From the NCBI RefSeq assembly GCF_014652235.1, contig NZ_BMYK01000012.1, positions 82,521 through 146,520 of the forward strand: DNA of 64,000 nt. Reading direction: 5' to 3'. The notes under the pieces are model-generated. The model was not told the DNA's origin. It did no database searches and saw nothing but the letters and a program-made list of their open reading frames with translations. Below, one piece after another: positions 1 to 7,597 of this stretch. The first letter of the stretch is position 1; each line of letters opens with the position of its first letter. A program made the position numbers and the translations under genes. Origin of the DNA: Pseudorhodoferax aquiterrae (lineage in GTDB: Bacteria; Pseudomonadota; Gammaproteobacteria; Burkholderiales; Burkholderiaceae_C).

Positions 1-464
1 GGCGCCGGCGCCGGTGCGGGTGCTGCGGCCGCCGGCACGTTGCCCGCGGCCAGGTCGCTGATGCGGCGCACCAGGTCGGCCGTGGAGGGCACTTCGCCCT
101 GGCCACCGTTCTGGTGGCGCGCCAACAGGCCGCGCGAGGTGTCGGCCGACTCCAGCAGCACGTCCACCATCTGCGGCACGGGCGTGATCTCGTGGCGGCG
201 CAGCTTGTCCAGCAGCGACTCCATGTGGTGCGTGAGCTCCGTCACGTCGCGGAAACCGAAGGTCGCCGCGCCGCCCTTGATCGAATGGGCGCAGCGGAAG
301 ATGCCGTTGAGCGCCTCGTCGTCGGCCTGCGAGAGGTCCAGGCCGACCAGCATCTGCTCCATCTGGTCCAGGTTCTCGCCGGCCTCCTCGAAAAAGATCT
401 CGTAGAACTGGCTCAGGTCGAAGTCGGCGCCACCGCCACCGGCTTCCTGCGTGTGTTCAGCCAT
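1..464 (-). CDS. cheA: Chemotaxis histidine kinase CheA, N-terminal part (cut by window edge)
   Basis: First 154 codons of CheA, the kinase that phosphorylates CheY in response to chemoreceptors; the rest lies beyond the left edge. The visible part is the Hpt (P1) phosphotransfer domain, about residues 15-125, with the phosphoacceptor histidine at residue 60 in RCAHSIKGGAATFGF. An Ala/Pro-rich linker begins at the edge. The ATG at 464 has a strong GAGGAG ribosome site and lies 18 nt behind the CheY-like gene, so the two are cotranscribed. The Hpt sequence alone leaves a CheA-like hybrid kinase possible, but the chemotaxis context favours CheA. Confidence 0.93.
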   Translation of the reverse strand, partial: MAEHTQEAGGGGADFDLSQFYEIFFEEAGENLDQMEQMLVGLDLSQADDEALNGIFRCAHSIKGGAATFGFRDVTELTHHMESLLDKLRRHEITPVPQMVDVLLESADTSRGLLARHQNGGQGEVPSTADLVRRISDLAAGNVPAAAAPAPAPA

Positions 465-482
465 GCAAGCTCCTCGCGGCGG

Positions 483-845
483 TCAACGGATGACTTTCTG
501 GATGACCTCGATCAGGCGCGCCGGATCGAAGGGCTTGACGAGCCAGCCAGTGGCACCGGCCGAGCGGCCGGCCTGCTTCATCTGGTCGCTCGATTCGGTG
601 GTCAGGATGAGGATGGGCACGGTCTTGAATTTGGGGTCGTCGCGCAGCTTGCGGGTCAGTCCGAGGCCGTCGAGCCGCGGCATGTTCTGGTCGGCCAGCA
701 CCAGGTCGATGGGCTGGGCCTGCGCCTTCTCGTAGGCGTCCTGGCCGTCCACGGCCTCCACCACGTTGTAGCCGGCCCCGGTCAGGGTGAACGACACCAT
801 CTTGCGCATCGAAGGTGAGTCGTCTACGGCGAGGATCGATTGCAT
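483..845 (-). CDS. CheY-like single-domain response regulator (beside cheA)
   Basis: A 120-residue stand-alone receiver domain with the full active site: acidic pair D8/D9, phosphoacceptor D52 (LADQNMP), T83 and K104 (VKPF). It has no output domain, as expected for a CheY-type motor regulator. The frame stays open upstream, but the ATG at 845 gives a start (MQSILAVDDS) that fits the family exactly. It sits between a small CheZ-like gene and cheA on the same strand, so it is the likely direct target of this CheA. A second CheY lies at 30393-30776; which one binds FliM cannot be told from sequence alone. Confidence 0.93.
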   Translation of the reverse strand: MQSILAVDDSPSMRKMVSFTLTGAGYNVVEAVDGQDAYEKAQAQPIDLVLADQNMPRLDGLGLTRKLRDDPKFKTVPILILTTESSDQMKQAGRSAGATGWLVKPFDPARLIEVIQKVIR

Positions 846-888
846 TGGAAGAACTCCGGGCGAGGTAGGCAGTGCGTGCAACGAGGGA

Positions 889-1338
889 TCAGAACAGCTC
901 GATCGAGCCAGCGTCCATCTCGCTCTGGGTGACAGGGTTGGGGCGGCCGTTGGTCGGGGCGCCGAACGGCGCGGCGGCAGCTTCCTCTTCCTCGGGGCCC
1001 TGCCCCATGGACTCGGCCGCCAGCTTGTAGGCACAGCCCTGCAGCACCTTGGTGGTGTGGGCGATCAGCTGCGAAGCCATGTCCTGGAACTGCAGTTCGG
1101 TCACGGCGTCGCGCAGCGTGCCGCGCACCTGGACCATGGCCTCGTGGTGCTGCGGCTCGGCCAGGGCACTGTGCACCTTGTCGAAGCGCTGCATCAGGTT
1201 GTCCATGGTGTGGGCCAGCAGGCTGTCCAGCCGCTGCAGATCGTGCATCACGACCATCAGCGAGTCCTGCAGGTCGGCCACGACCATCACCGGCAGCTGC
1301 ACTGCCGGCGTCTGGGACGGTTCTGACTCTGCCGACAT
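889..1338 (-). CDS. Miniature CheZ-like phosphatase candidate
   Basis: A predicted mostly helical protein of 149 residues, first in the gene order before the CheY-like gene and cheA. Residues 83-91 (QFQDMASQL) match the CheZ catalytic helix: D86 and Q90 have the same i/i+4 spacing as D144 and Q148 of the full CheZ at 30785-31429. The C-terminus (SEMDAGSIELF) is acidic and ends in Phe, as the CheY-binding tail of CheZ does. A normal CheZ has about 210 residues, so the long hairpin is shortened. The ATG at 1338 has GGAG six bases upstream; an in-frame ATG at 1350 is possible. The phosphatase role is inferred; simple homology searches may miss it. Confidence 0.72.
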   Translation of the reverse strand: MSAESEPSQTPAVQLPVMVVADLQDSLMVVMHDLQRLDSLLAHTMDNLMQRFDKVHSALAEPQHHEAMVQVRGTLRDAVTELQFQDMASQLIAHTTKVLQGCAYKLAAESMGQGPEEEEAAAAPFGAPTNGRPNPVTQSEMDAGSIELF

Positions 1339-1507
1339 GGGTGTCTCCATAACACGGGAGAAGCTGCATTACTGAGCGAATGTAGGGCGGATATTAGTGC
1401 GGTTTGGGTACAGGCTCACCAAATGTGTAGGATGGGGCGACGAAGTGCAGCGCCAGGGAGACAGGCGTTGCGCACCGTACAGCTCCACCACCGCAGCAAG
1501 CCCGTCC

Positions 1508-2626
1508 ATGGCCGACAACGCCGCCCCTGCTCCGATCCGGGTCCTGCACCTGGAAGATTCCGAAATCGACCACCAGCTCGTGGCCCTCACGCTGCGCAAG
1601 CACGGCATGGCCTTCGCCATGGAACGTGTGGAAACGCTGGAAGACTTCGCGCTGCGGCTGGAGCAGGCCTGCTTCGACGTGATCCTGGCCGACTACCACC
1701 TGGCCGGCTTCACGGCGCTGGATGCCTGGGCCCTGCTGCGCACGCGCGCGCAGCGCCCGCCGTTCGTGCTGCTGTCCGGCGCCATCGGCGAGGCGGCCGC
1801 CGTGGAAGCCATCCGCATCGGCCTGTCCGACTACGTGCTCAAGGACCACATCGGCAAGCTGCCGCACGTGATCATGCGTGCCATCGAGGTCTGGCAGGCG
1901 CGCCAGGACCAGGCCCGCGCCGACGCCGAACTGGCCGCCTCCGAGCGCCGGCTGGCAGCGCTGACCGAACATCTGCAGACCTCGATCGAGCAGGAACGCG
2001 CGGCGATCGCGCGCGAGGTGCACGACGATATCGGCGGCTCGCTGGCGGCGATCCGGCTCGACCTGGCCTGGATCGCCCGCCACAGCCAGGACGATGCGGC
2101 GATGCAGTCGCACACCCAGGCCGCCAGCGAGATGCTGCAGCACGCGCTGGAAGCCAGCCAGCGCATCATGATGAACCTGCGCCCGCCCATCCTCGACCAG
2201 GGCCTGGTGGCCGCCATCGGCTGGCTGGCCGAGGCGTTCGAGCGCCGCACCGGCGTGGCCACCGTGCTGGCCGCCCCGCCGGGCGGCCTCGACATCGACA
2301 AGACCCTGGCCCTGGTGGCCTACCGCACCGCGCAGGAGGCGCTGACCAATGCCTCCAAGTACGCCGAGTGCAGCCGGGTGGCGATCGACCTGTCCGACGG
2401 CGAAGGCGTGCTGACGCTGGAGGTCAGCGACAACGGCCGCGGCATCGCACCCGAGGCGCTCGCCAAGCCCAAGTCCTTCGGGTTGCGCGGCCTGGCCGAG
2501 CGCGCCAAGACCGTGGGCGGCTGGCTCGACATTTCGAGCCGGCCTGGCGCCGGCACCACCATCGTCCTGTCCATCCCGCTGGACGCCGCGGCGGCCGAGC
2601 GCCTGGCCCAAGGAGAGTCCGCATGA
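1508..2626 (+). CDS. Histidine kinase with N-terminal receiver domain (REC-HisKA_3-HATPase)
   Basis: A cytoplasmic sensor kinase of 372 residues. Residues 9-130 form a receiver domain (E16/D17, phosphoacceptor D62, K112). A short coiled linker follows, then a HisKA_3 dimerisation helix with H172 in REVHDDIGGSL, and a HATPase_c domain with N-box (LTNASKYAE) and G-boxes (DNGRGI, GLRGLAERA). There is no membrane segment or periplasmic sensor, so its input may be another kinase acting on its own receiver. It overlaps the response regulator downstream by 4 nt (ATGA), so the pair is one operon. The stimulus is unknown. Confidence 0.93.
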   Translation: MADNAAPAPIRVLHLEDSEIDHQLVALTLRKHGMAFAMERVETLEDFALRLEQACFDVILADYHLAGFTALDAWALLRTRAQRPPFVLLSGAIGEAAAVEAIRIGLSDYVLKDHIGKLPHVIMRAIEVWQARQDQARADAELAASERRLAALTEHLQTSIEQERAAIAREVHDDIGGSLAAIRLDLAWIARHSQDDAAMQSHTQAASEMLQHALEASQRIMMNLRPPILDQGLVAAIGWLAEAFERRTGVATVLAAPPGGLDIDKTLALVAYRTAQEALTNASKYAECSRVAIDLSDGEGVLTLEVSDNGRGIAPEALAKPKSFGLRGLAERAKTVGGWLDISSRPGAGTTIVLSIPLDAAAAERLAQGESA

Positions 2627-3252
2627 TCCGCGTCGTGCTCTGCGACGACCATGCCGTGGTGCGCCGCGGCATCCGTGACACCCTGGCCGAGGCCGTCGAC
2701 ATCCAGGTCGTCGGCGAGGCCTCCAGCTATGCCGAAGTGCGCGATGTGCTGCGCAAGACGCCATGCGACGTGCTGGTGCTGGACCTCAACATGCCCGGCC
2801 GCGGCGGCATGGAGGTGCTGACCAGCCTCGGCGAATCGGGCATCAGCGTGAAGGTGCTGGTGGTCTCCATGTACCCGGAAGACCAGTACGCGCTGCGCTG
2901 CCTGCGTGCCGGCGCCAAGGGCTACCTCAGCAAGGCCGGCGACCCCGAGGAACTGGTGCGCGGCGTGCGCACCGTGGCCCAGGGCCGCAACTATGTGACG
3001 CCCGAGGTCGCGCAGATGCTGGTCGACAGCCTGGCCAAGCCGGCGCAGGAATCGCTGCACGCGGCGCTGTCCGAGCGCGAGCTGCAGACGGTGGTCAAGA
3101 TCGCCAGCGGCAAGCGCCTGTCGGACATCGCCGAGGAACTCATGCTGAGCCCCAAGACCGTGAGCGTGTACCGCACCCGCGCGCTGGAAAAGCTCAACCT
3201 GGGCAACAACGCCGAACTCACCGTCTACGCCATCCGCAACGGCCTCGTTTGA
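2623..3252 (+). CDS. NarL/LuxR-type response regulator
   Basis: A 209-residue two-component transcription factor. The receiver domain (residues 1-120) has D8/D9, phosphoacceptor D54 (VLDLNMPG) and the conserved Lys in GYLSKA. The C-terminal LuxR helix-turn-helix lies at about residues 145-209 (LSERELQ, SPKTVSVYRTRALEKL). It starts within the kinase stop codon behind an AAGGAG site, the usual arrangement for a cognate pair. No target promoter can be identified here. Its position between the che and fli operons suggests, but does not show, a role in motility. Confidence 0.94.
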   Translation: MIRVVLCDDHAVVRRGIRDTLAEAVDIQVVGEASSYAEVRDVLRKTPCDVLVLDLNMPGRGGMEVLTSLGESGISVKVLVVSMYPEDQYALRCLRAGAKGYLSKAGDPEELVRGVRTVAQGRNYVTPEVAQMLVDSLAKPAQESLHAALSERELQTVVKIASGKRLSDIAEELMLSPKTVSVYRTRALEKLNLGNNAELTVYAIRNGLV

Positions 3253-3263
3253 AGGAATCGCCC

Positions 3264-4226
3264 ATGCAATTGCGCCCCCTGGGAGCCACCGACCTCGCCA
3301 TCGCCCCCGTCGTCTTCGGCGGCAACGTGTTCGGCTGGACCATCGACGAAGCCACCAGCTTCTCGGTGCTCGACGCCTTCGTCGATGCCGGCTTCAACGC
3401 CATCGACACGGCCGACGTCTATTCGCGCTGGGCCACCGGCAACCAGGGCGGCGAGTCCGAGACCATCATCGGCAAGTGGCTCCGGGCCCGCCCCAGCCGG
3501 CGTGACCAGGTGGTGCTGTTCACCAAGGTCGGCTCCGACATGGGCCTGGGCAAGCGCAGCCTGGCCGCCGACTACATCGGCCGCGCCGTCGAAGACTCGC
3601 TGCGTCGCCTGGGCGTGGAGCGCATCGACCTGTACTTCTCGCACTGGCCCGACCCGGAAACCCCGCACGAGGAAACCCTGGGCGCCTACGCGAAGCTGCT
3701 GGCCGCCGGCAAGGTGCGCGCCATCGGCACATCCAACTACGACGCGGCCCTGCTCGGCGAAGCGCTGGCCGTGGCGCGCCGCCAGGGCCTGCCCGCCTAC
3801 CAGGTGCTGCAGCCCGAGTACAACCTGGCCGACCGGGCCTCGTACGAAGGCCCGCTGCGCGATCTCTGCCTGCGCGAAGGGCTGGGTGTGGTCACGTACT
3901 ACAGCCTGGCCTCGGGCTTCCTGTCGGGCAAGTACCGCAGCCAGGCCGACCTGGCCGGCAGCGCACGCGGCCGGGGCGTGGCCAAGTACCTCAACGCGCG
4001 CGGCAGCGCCATCCTCGACGCGCTCGATGCGGTGGCCGCGGCCCACGGCGCCACGCCCGCCGAGGTCGCGCTGGCCTGGCTGATCGCACGCGAAGGCGTG
4101 ACGGCGCCGATCGCGAGCGCCACCAGCGTGCGCCAGGTCGAGAGCTTCGCCAAGGCCGCGCGGCTGCAGCTCACGTCGGCGCAGATCGCCGCGCTGGATG
4201 CGGCCAGCGCGCCTCAGCCGGCCTGA
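3264..4226 (+). CDS. Aldo/keto reductase family oxidoreductase
   Basis: A 320-residue TIM-barrel NADPH-dependent oxidoreductase. The family catalytic tetrad is visible: D48, Y53 (IDTADVYS), K88 (LFTKVG) and H127 (YFSHWPD). The C-terminal IASATSVRQVE stretch fits the cofactor phosphate-binding loop. It resembles the YajO/PdxI-like AKR group, but the substrate cannot be assigned. It begins 11 nt behind the response regulator and may be cotranscribed with it. Its 3' end overlaps the convergent alkB by 13 bp. Confidence 0.93.
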   Translation: MQLRPLGATDLAIAPVVFGGNVFGWTIDEATSFSVLDAFVDAGFNAIDTADVYSRWATGNQGGESETIIGKWLRARPSRRDQVVLFTKVGSDMGLGKRSLAADYIGRAVEDSLRRLGVERIDLYFSHWPDPETPHEETLGAYAKLLAAGKVRAIGTSNYDAALLGEALAVARRQGLPAYQVLQPEYNLADRASYEGPLRDLCLREGLGVVTYYSLASGFLSGKYRSQADLAGSARGRGVAKYLNARGSAILDALDAVAAAHGATPAEVALAWLIAREGVTAPIASATSVRQVESFAKAARLQLTSAQIAALDAASAPQPA

Positions 4227-4864
4227 CGCAGCGTCAGGTTGATTCGCTCGGCGCCCAGCAGCGGGTGCGGCAGGTCCTTGAGCGGCAGCACGCCGTGAAA
4301 GCGCAGGCGGTCCACCCCGCCCCAGACCACCACGTCGCCATGCTGCAGCGGCACGCGCGCGGCCTTGTCCGCGCGCGCCAGCCCGCCGAACAGGAACACC
4401 GCCGGCATGCCCAGCGAGACCGAGACGATGGGCGCGCGGTGGTCGCGCTCGTCCTTGTCCTGGTGCAGCGACAGCCGCGTGCCGGGCCGGTAGTGGTTGA
4501 TGAGGCAGGCATCCGGCGCATAGCCCGTGAAGCCGGCCGCGCCGGCCGCCGCCAGCGCCAGCTCGGCGAAAGCGGCGGGCATGGCAGGCCAGGGCTGGCC
4601 GCTGGCGGGGTCGGTCGCGCTGTAGCGGTAGCCACGCCGGTCCGAGACCCAGCCCAGCGCGCCGCAGTTGGTGTTGGCCACCGACATGGCCAGGCCGCCC
4701 GGCGTGAGCATGTGGCGCAGCGGCGCGGCGCGCTCGACCTCGGCCAGCGCGGCCAGCAGCCGCTCCACCCAGGGCAGCGCGAAGCCACGCAGCACGCAGG
4801 CATCGCGCCCCAGCGACAGCACGCCCTGCTGCGCCGGCTCGTCGAACAGCGCGCCCTGGGCCAC
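4214..4864 (-). CDS. alkB: AlkB, Fe(II)/2-oxoglutarate-dependent DNA repair dioxygenase
   Basis: A 216-residue protein, the usual AlkB length. AlkB removes methyl groups from 1-methyladenine and 3-methylcytosine in DNA and RNA by oxidation. Iron ligands H134 and D136 (LHQDKDE) and H190 (LRFHGVLPL) are present, as is the C-terminal RINLTLRQ segment whose arginines bind 2-oxoglutarate. The start is GTG at 4864, sharing one base with the fliR stop (TAGTG), so alkB is the last gene of the fli operon and probably translationally coupled. No Ada-like regulator is nearby. Placement of a repair gene at the end of a flagellar operon is unusual. Confidence 0.95.
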   Translation of the reverse strand: MAQGALFDEPAQQGVLSLGRDACVLRGFALPWVERLLAALAEVERAAPLRHMLTPGGLAMSVANTNCGALGWVSDRRGYRYSATDPASGQPWPAMPAAFAELALAAAGAAGFTGYAPDACLINHYRPGTRLSLHQDKDERDHRAPIVSVSLGMPAVFLFGGLARADKAARVPLQHGDVVVWGGVDRLRFHGVLPLKDLPHPLLGAERINLTLRQAG

Positions 4865-5631
4865 TAGCGCGGCCCGAACAGCGCGATGGTGCGCTCCATC
4901 AGCGCCATCATGGGCTGGTCCATGAGCGGCAGCGTGGCCGCGATGCCGATCAGGCCCATCACCAGCGTGACCGGAAAGCCCACGGCGAACACGTTCATCT
5001 GCGGCGCCACGCGCGAGACGATGCCCAGCGTGAGGTTGACGAACAGCAGCAGGCCGATCATGGGCAGCGCGATCCACAGCGCGCTGGCGAAGATCTCGCG
5101 GCCCAGGCCATGCATCTGCAGCCGCGCCAGCGAATCGAGGAAGTTGCCGTCGGCCGGGAAGGCCTCGAAGCTGCGCACCACGGCCATCAACACCATCAGG
5201 TGGCCGTTGACCACGATGAACAGCAGCATGGAGATGGTGCCCATGAAACGCGACACGGCACTGACCTGCGCGTTGCTGGCCGGGTCGAAGAAGGCCGCGA
5301 AATTCAGGCCCATCTGCAGGCCCACGAGCTCGCCGGCCAGCTCCACGGCCGTGAACACCAGCCGCACGGCGAAGCCGATGGCCAGGCCGATGCCGACCTG
5401 CTGCACCACCGCGCCCAGGGCCTGCGGGCTGTTGATGCCGATGATGGGCTGGCCCACCAGCGTGGGCTGGGCCGCCACCGCGATCAGGAAGGCCAGCGCC
5501 ACGCGCGCGCGCATGGGCACCGCGCGCATGGACAGGATGGGCATGGCCGTGAACAGCGCCAGCACGCGCAAAAAGGGCCACAGGACCGGCGAGATCCAGG
5601 CGACCAGCTGCGCTTCGCTGAAGGTAATCAT
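4864..5631 (-). CDS. fliR: Flagellar export gate protein FliR
   Basis: A 255-residue polytopic inner-membrane protein of the type III export gate, where it joins FliP and FliQ in the channel assembly. It starts MITFSEAQLVAWI and has about five to six hydrophobic segments plus the family motif region GLQMGLNFAAFFDP (residues 108-121). The frame is open upstream, but that extension is encoded by a dispersed repeat, so the ATG at 5631 is preferred. It is separated from fliQ by a 179-nt gap holding repeat copy A, although P-Q-R are usually tightly packed. The next gene, alkB, overlaps its stop by one base. Confidence 0.97.
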   Translation of the reverse strand: MITFSEAQLVAWISPVLWPFLRVLALFTAMPILSMRAVPMRARVALAFLIAVAAQPTLVGQPIIGINSPQALGAVVQQVGIGLAIGFAVRLVFTAVELAGELVGLQMGLNFAAFFDPASNAQVSAVSRFMGTISMLLFIVVNGHLMVLMAVVRSFEAFPADGNFLDSLARLQMHGLGREIFASALWIALPMIGLLLFVNLTLGIVSRVAPQMNVFAVGFPVTLVMGLIGIAATLPLMDQPMMALMERTIALFGPR

Positions 5632-5659
5632 GTCGCTCGGCGCGCCTTGCGTAGTCTCC

Positions 5660-5805
5660 GCTGCCGGCTCACAAGCAGCGGCACCGAAGGCCGCGGAGCA
5701 GGCCATGCGAGTGCACCCGCCGGGCCGGCTCTGCCGGACCGCTGGGTGCGCCCCTTGAGGGGGATGGGCTGGCTACACGCAGTGAGCCAGCCAAACGGGG
5801 TGGGC
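5660..5805 (-). repeat. Dispersed structured intergenic element, copy A (fliQ-fliR gap)
   Basis: About 145 bp, also present at 13404-13553 and 53493-53630. Read on the minus strand, it begins 5 bases after the fliQ stop with CACCCCGTTTGG. Next come a variable-stem hairpin (arms 5785-5792 and 5767-5774, 8 bp perfect, 10-nt loop), a CCCC-TCAA-GGGG hairpin, and a larger stem in which GCACCC pairs with GGGTGC around a CCGG-CAGAG-CCGG hairpin. The conserved tail includes CATGGCCTGCTCCGCGGCC. It contains no protein-coding gene, transposase or obvious target-site duplication. Confidence 0.85.
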
Positions 5806-5810
5806 TCATG

Positions 5811-6080
5811 TCACTGCGGCAGTTGCGGAATCATCTCGATCATGCGCCGCACGTAGTCCACCAGCGTCGTCAGCATCCAGGGGCCGGCCAGGGCCAGCAC
5901 CAGCAGCGCGGCGATGAGCTTGGGCACGAAGGACAGCGTGGCCTCGTGGATCTGCGTGATGGCCTGGAAGATGCTGATCACGAGGCCCACCACCAGCACG
6001 ATGGCCAGCACGGGGGCCGACACCATGAGCAGCAGCGTCAGCGCCTCCTGGCCCAGCGTGAGGACGAATTGCGGGCTCAT
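5811..6080 (-). CDS. fliQ: Flagellar export gate protein FliQ
   Basis: A small inner-membrane protein of 89 residues, the standard FliQ length, with two hydrophobic hairpin segments (about residues 14-40 and 52-75) joined by a short polar loop. Several copies join FliP and FliR to form the entry channel for exported flagellar subunits. It starts inside the fliP stop (4-nt ATGA overlap), showing translational coupling. Repeat copy A starts almost at its stop codon, which separates it from fliR. Confidence 0.97.
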   Translation of the reverse strand: MSPQFVLTLGQEALTLLLMVSAPVLAIVLVVGLVISIFQAITQIHEATLSFVPKLIAALLVLALAGPWMLTTLVDYVRRMIEMIPQLPQ

Positions 6081-6817
6081 CGTGCGAACGAGGAAGCGAG
6101 CGAGCCGATCAACAGGTTCCAGCCGTCGGCCAGCACGAAGACCATGAGCTTGAAGGGCAGCGCCACCAGCACCGGCGACAGCATCATCATGCCCAGCGAC
6201 ATCAGCACGCTGGCCACCACGATGTCGATGACCAGGAAGGGAATGAAGATCATGAAGCCGATCTGGAACGCCGACTTCAGCTCGCTGGTCACGAAGGCCG
6301 GCACCAGCACCCGCAGCGGCGCGGTCTCGGCCGTGACGGAGGCGTCCAGCTGCGCCAGCCGCGCGAACAGCGAGAAGTCGGACTGGCGCGTCTGCTTGAG
6401 CATGAACTCGCGCATCGGCGCCTCGCCACGCGCGACCGCCTGCTCGAAGTTGAGCTGGTTGGTGGTGTAGGGCACGTAGGCCTCCTGGTAGACCTTGTCC
6501 AGCGTCGGCCCCATCACGAACAGCGTGAGGAACAGCGACAGGCCGACGACGACCTGGTTGGGCGGCGCCGACTGCGTGCCCAGCGCCTGGCGCAGCAACG
6601 ACAGCACGATCACGATGCGCGTGAAGCCCGTCATCATGAGCAGGATGGCCGGCAGGAAGGACAGCGCCGTGAAGAACAGCAGGGTCTGGATCGGCACCGA
6701 ATAGCTGCTGCCCCCGGGCCCGCTGCCGATGATGAGCGGCAGCTGTGCGTTGTTCTGCGCCAGCGCCGGCCCGGCCAGCAGGGCCAAGCCCGCCAGCATG
6801 GCCAGGCGCCGGGTCAT
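6077..6817 (-). CDS. fliP: Flagellar export gate protein FliP
   Basis: A 246-residue core component of the flagellar export gate. It has a cleavable signal peptide (residues 1-20, ending GPALA) as many FliP proteins do, then a hydrophobic pair around residues 45-75 (MMTGFTRIVIVLSLLRQALG is the typical signature) and a C-terminal membrane pair around residues 185-235. Overlap with fliO upstream and fliQ downstream is 4 nt each, so fliO-P-Q are translationally coupled. Confidence 0.97.
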   Translation of the reverse strand: MTRRLAMLAGLALLAGPALAQNNAQLPLIIGSGPGGSSYSVPIQTLLFFTALSFLPAILLMMTGFTRIVIVLSLLRQALGTQSAPPNQVVVGLSLFLTLFVMGPTLDKVYQEAYVPYTTNQLNFEQAVARGEAPMREFMLKQTRQSDFSLFARLAQLDASVTAETAPLRVLVPAFVTSELKSAFQIGFMIFIPFLVIDIVVASVLMSLGMMMLSPVLVALPFKLMVFVLADGWNLLIGSLASSFAR

Positions 6818-7158
6818 GGCCGGACCTCTGGCGCGGGCGCCGGCACCGGCGTGGCCTCGGCCTTCACGAGCGCACCGGCGAAGTCGGGCGCGCCGGCTGG
6901 CATGCTGTGCAGCAGGTTGACGGACTGCGCCGTCACGCCCAGCACCAGCCAGGTGCGCGCGCCGGGCGGGCCCACCTCCACCGTCACCACGCGCTGCTGC
7001 GGCCCCACGGCCAGCGCACCGACCAAGCGCGAGGCCGGGCCGGCCGCGGCCATGCCACCCTGCACGCGCCGCTGCAGCCACTTGACGGCCCAGGGCAGCG
7101 TGCACAGCGCGGCCACGAACAGGGCCACGACCAGCAGGGTCTGCGAGGAAATCGACAT
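6814..7158 (-). CDS. fliO: Flagellar export apparatus assembly protein FliO
   Basis: A 114-residue protein with one N-terminal membrane segment (about residues 7-27), a basic stretch (KWLQRR) and a small cytoplasmic domain with the FliO-like pattern VGPQQRVVTVEVG...WLVLGVT. FliO helps assemble FliP. Position between fliN and fliP is diagnostic, since the sequence itself diverges quickly. It lies 7 nt behind fliN and overlaps fliP by 4 nt. Confidence 0.9.
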   Translation of the reverse strand: MSISSQTLLVVALFVAALCTLPWAVKWLQRRVQGGMAAAGPASRLVGALAVGPQQRVVTVEVGPPGARTWLVLGVTAQSVNLLHSMPAGAPDFAGALVKAEATPVPAPAPEVRP

Positions 7159-7165
7159 CGGCGAA

Positions 7166-7597
7166 TCAGCCTCCGCGGCTGACGCGGCGCAGCCGCTCCG
7201 AGGGCGTCACCACGTCGGTCAGGCGGATGCCGAACTTGTCGTTCACGACCACCACCTCGCCCTGGGCGATCAGGTAGCCGTTAACCAGCACGTCCATGGG
7301 CTCGCCGGCCAGCGCGTCGAGCTCGACCACCGAGCCCTGGGCCAGTTGCAGGATGTACTTGATCGGCACCTTCACGCGGCCCAGCTCCACCGACAGGGTG
7401 ACCGGGATGTCCAGCACCATGTTGATGTCCTGCATGGTGCCGTCCTTGTTGAAGGCCTGGCGCGGCGGCGGCTCGGCGCCGGACAAGGGGCCGCCCTGCT
7501 CCGGGTCGGGCGCGGCGGACTTCTGCTCTTCCAGGGCCTCGGCCCAGGCAGCCATGGGATCTTCTTCGGTGTTGTCCTTGGGGTCTTCAGTGGCCAT
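7166..7597 (-). CDS. fliN: Flagellar motor switch protein FliN
   Basis: A 143-residue switch (C-ring) protein. The C-terminal SpoA domain (about residues 62-140) carries the usual VTLSVELGR and GEVVVVNDKFGIRLTDVV patterns. The first 60 residues are an acidic, low-complexity extension. FliN tetramers form the base of the C-ring and receive export cargo through FliH. Its start lies 11 nt inside the end of fliM. Confidence 0.97.
   Translation of the reverse strand: MATEDPKDNTEEDPMAAWAEALEEQKSAAPDPEQGGPLSGAEPPPRQAFNKDGTMQDINMVLDIPVTLSVELGRVKVPIKYILQLAQGSVVELDALAGEPMDVLVNGYLIAQGEVVVVNDKFGIRLTDVVTPSERLRRVSRGG

Noticed and set aside
5640-5810. Short open frames inside the dispersed repeat copies, some with Met starts
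   Set aside because: The same peptide-like strings arise in all three copies only because the DNA is repeated; the frames differ, lack ribosome sites and are not conserved as proteins.
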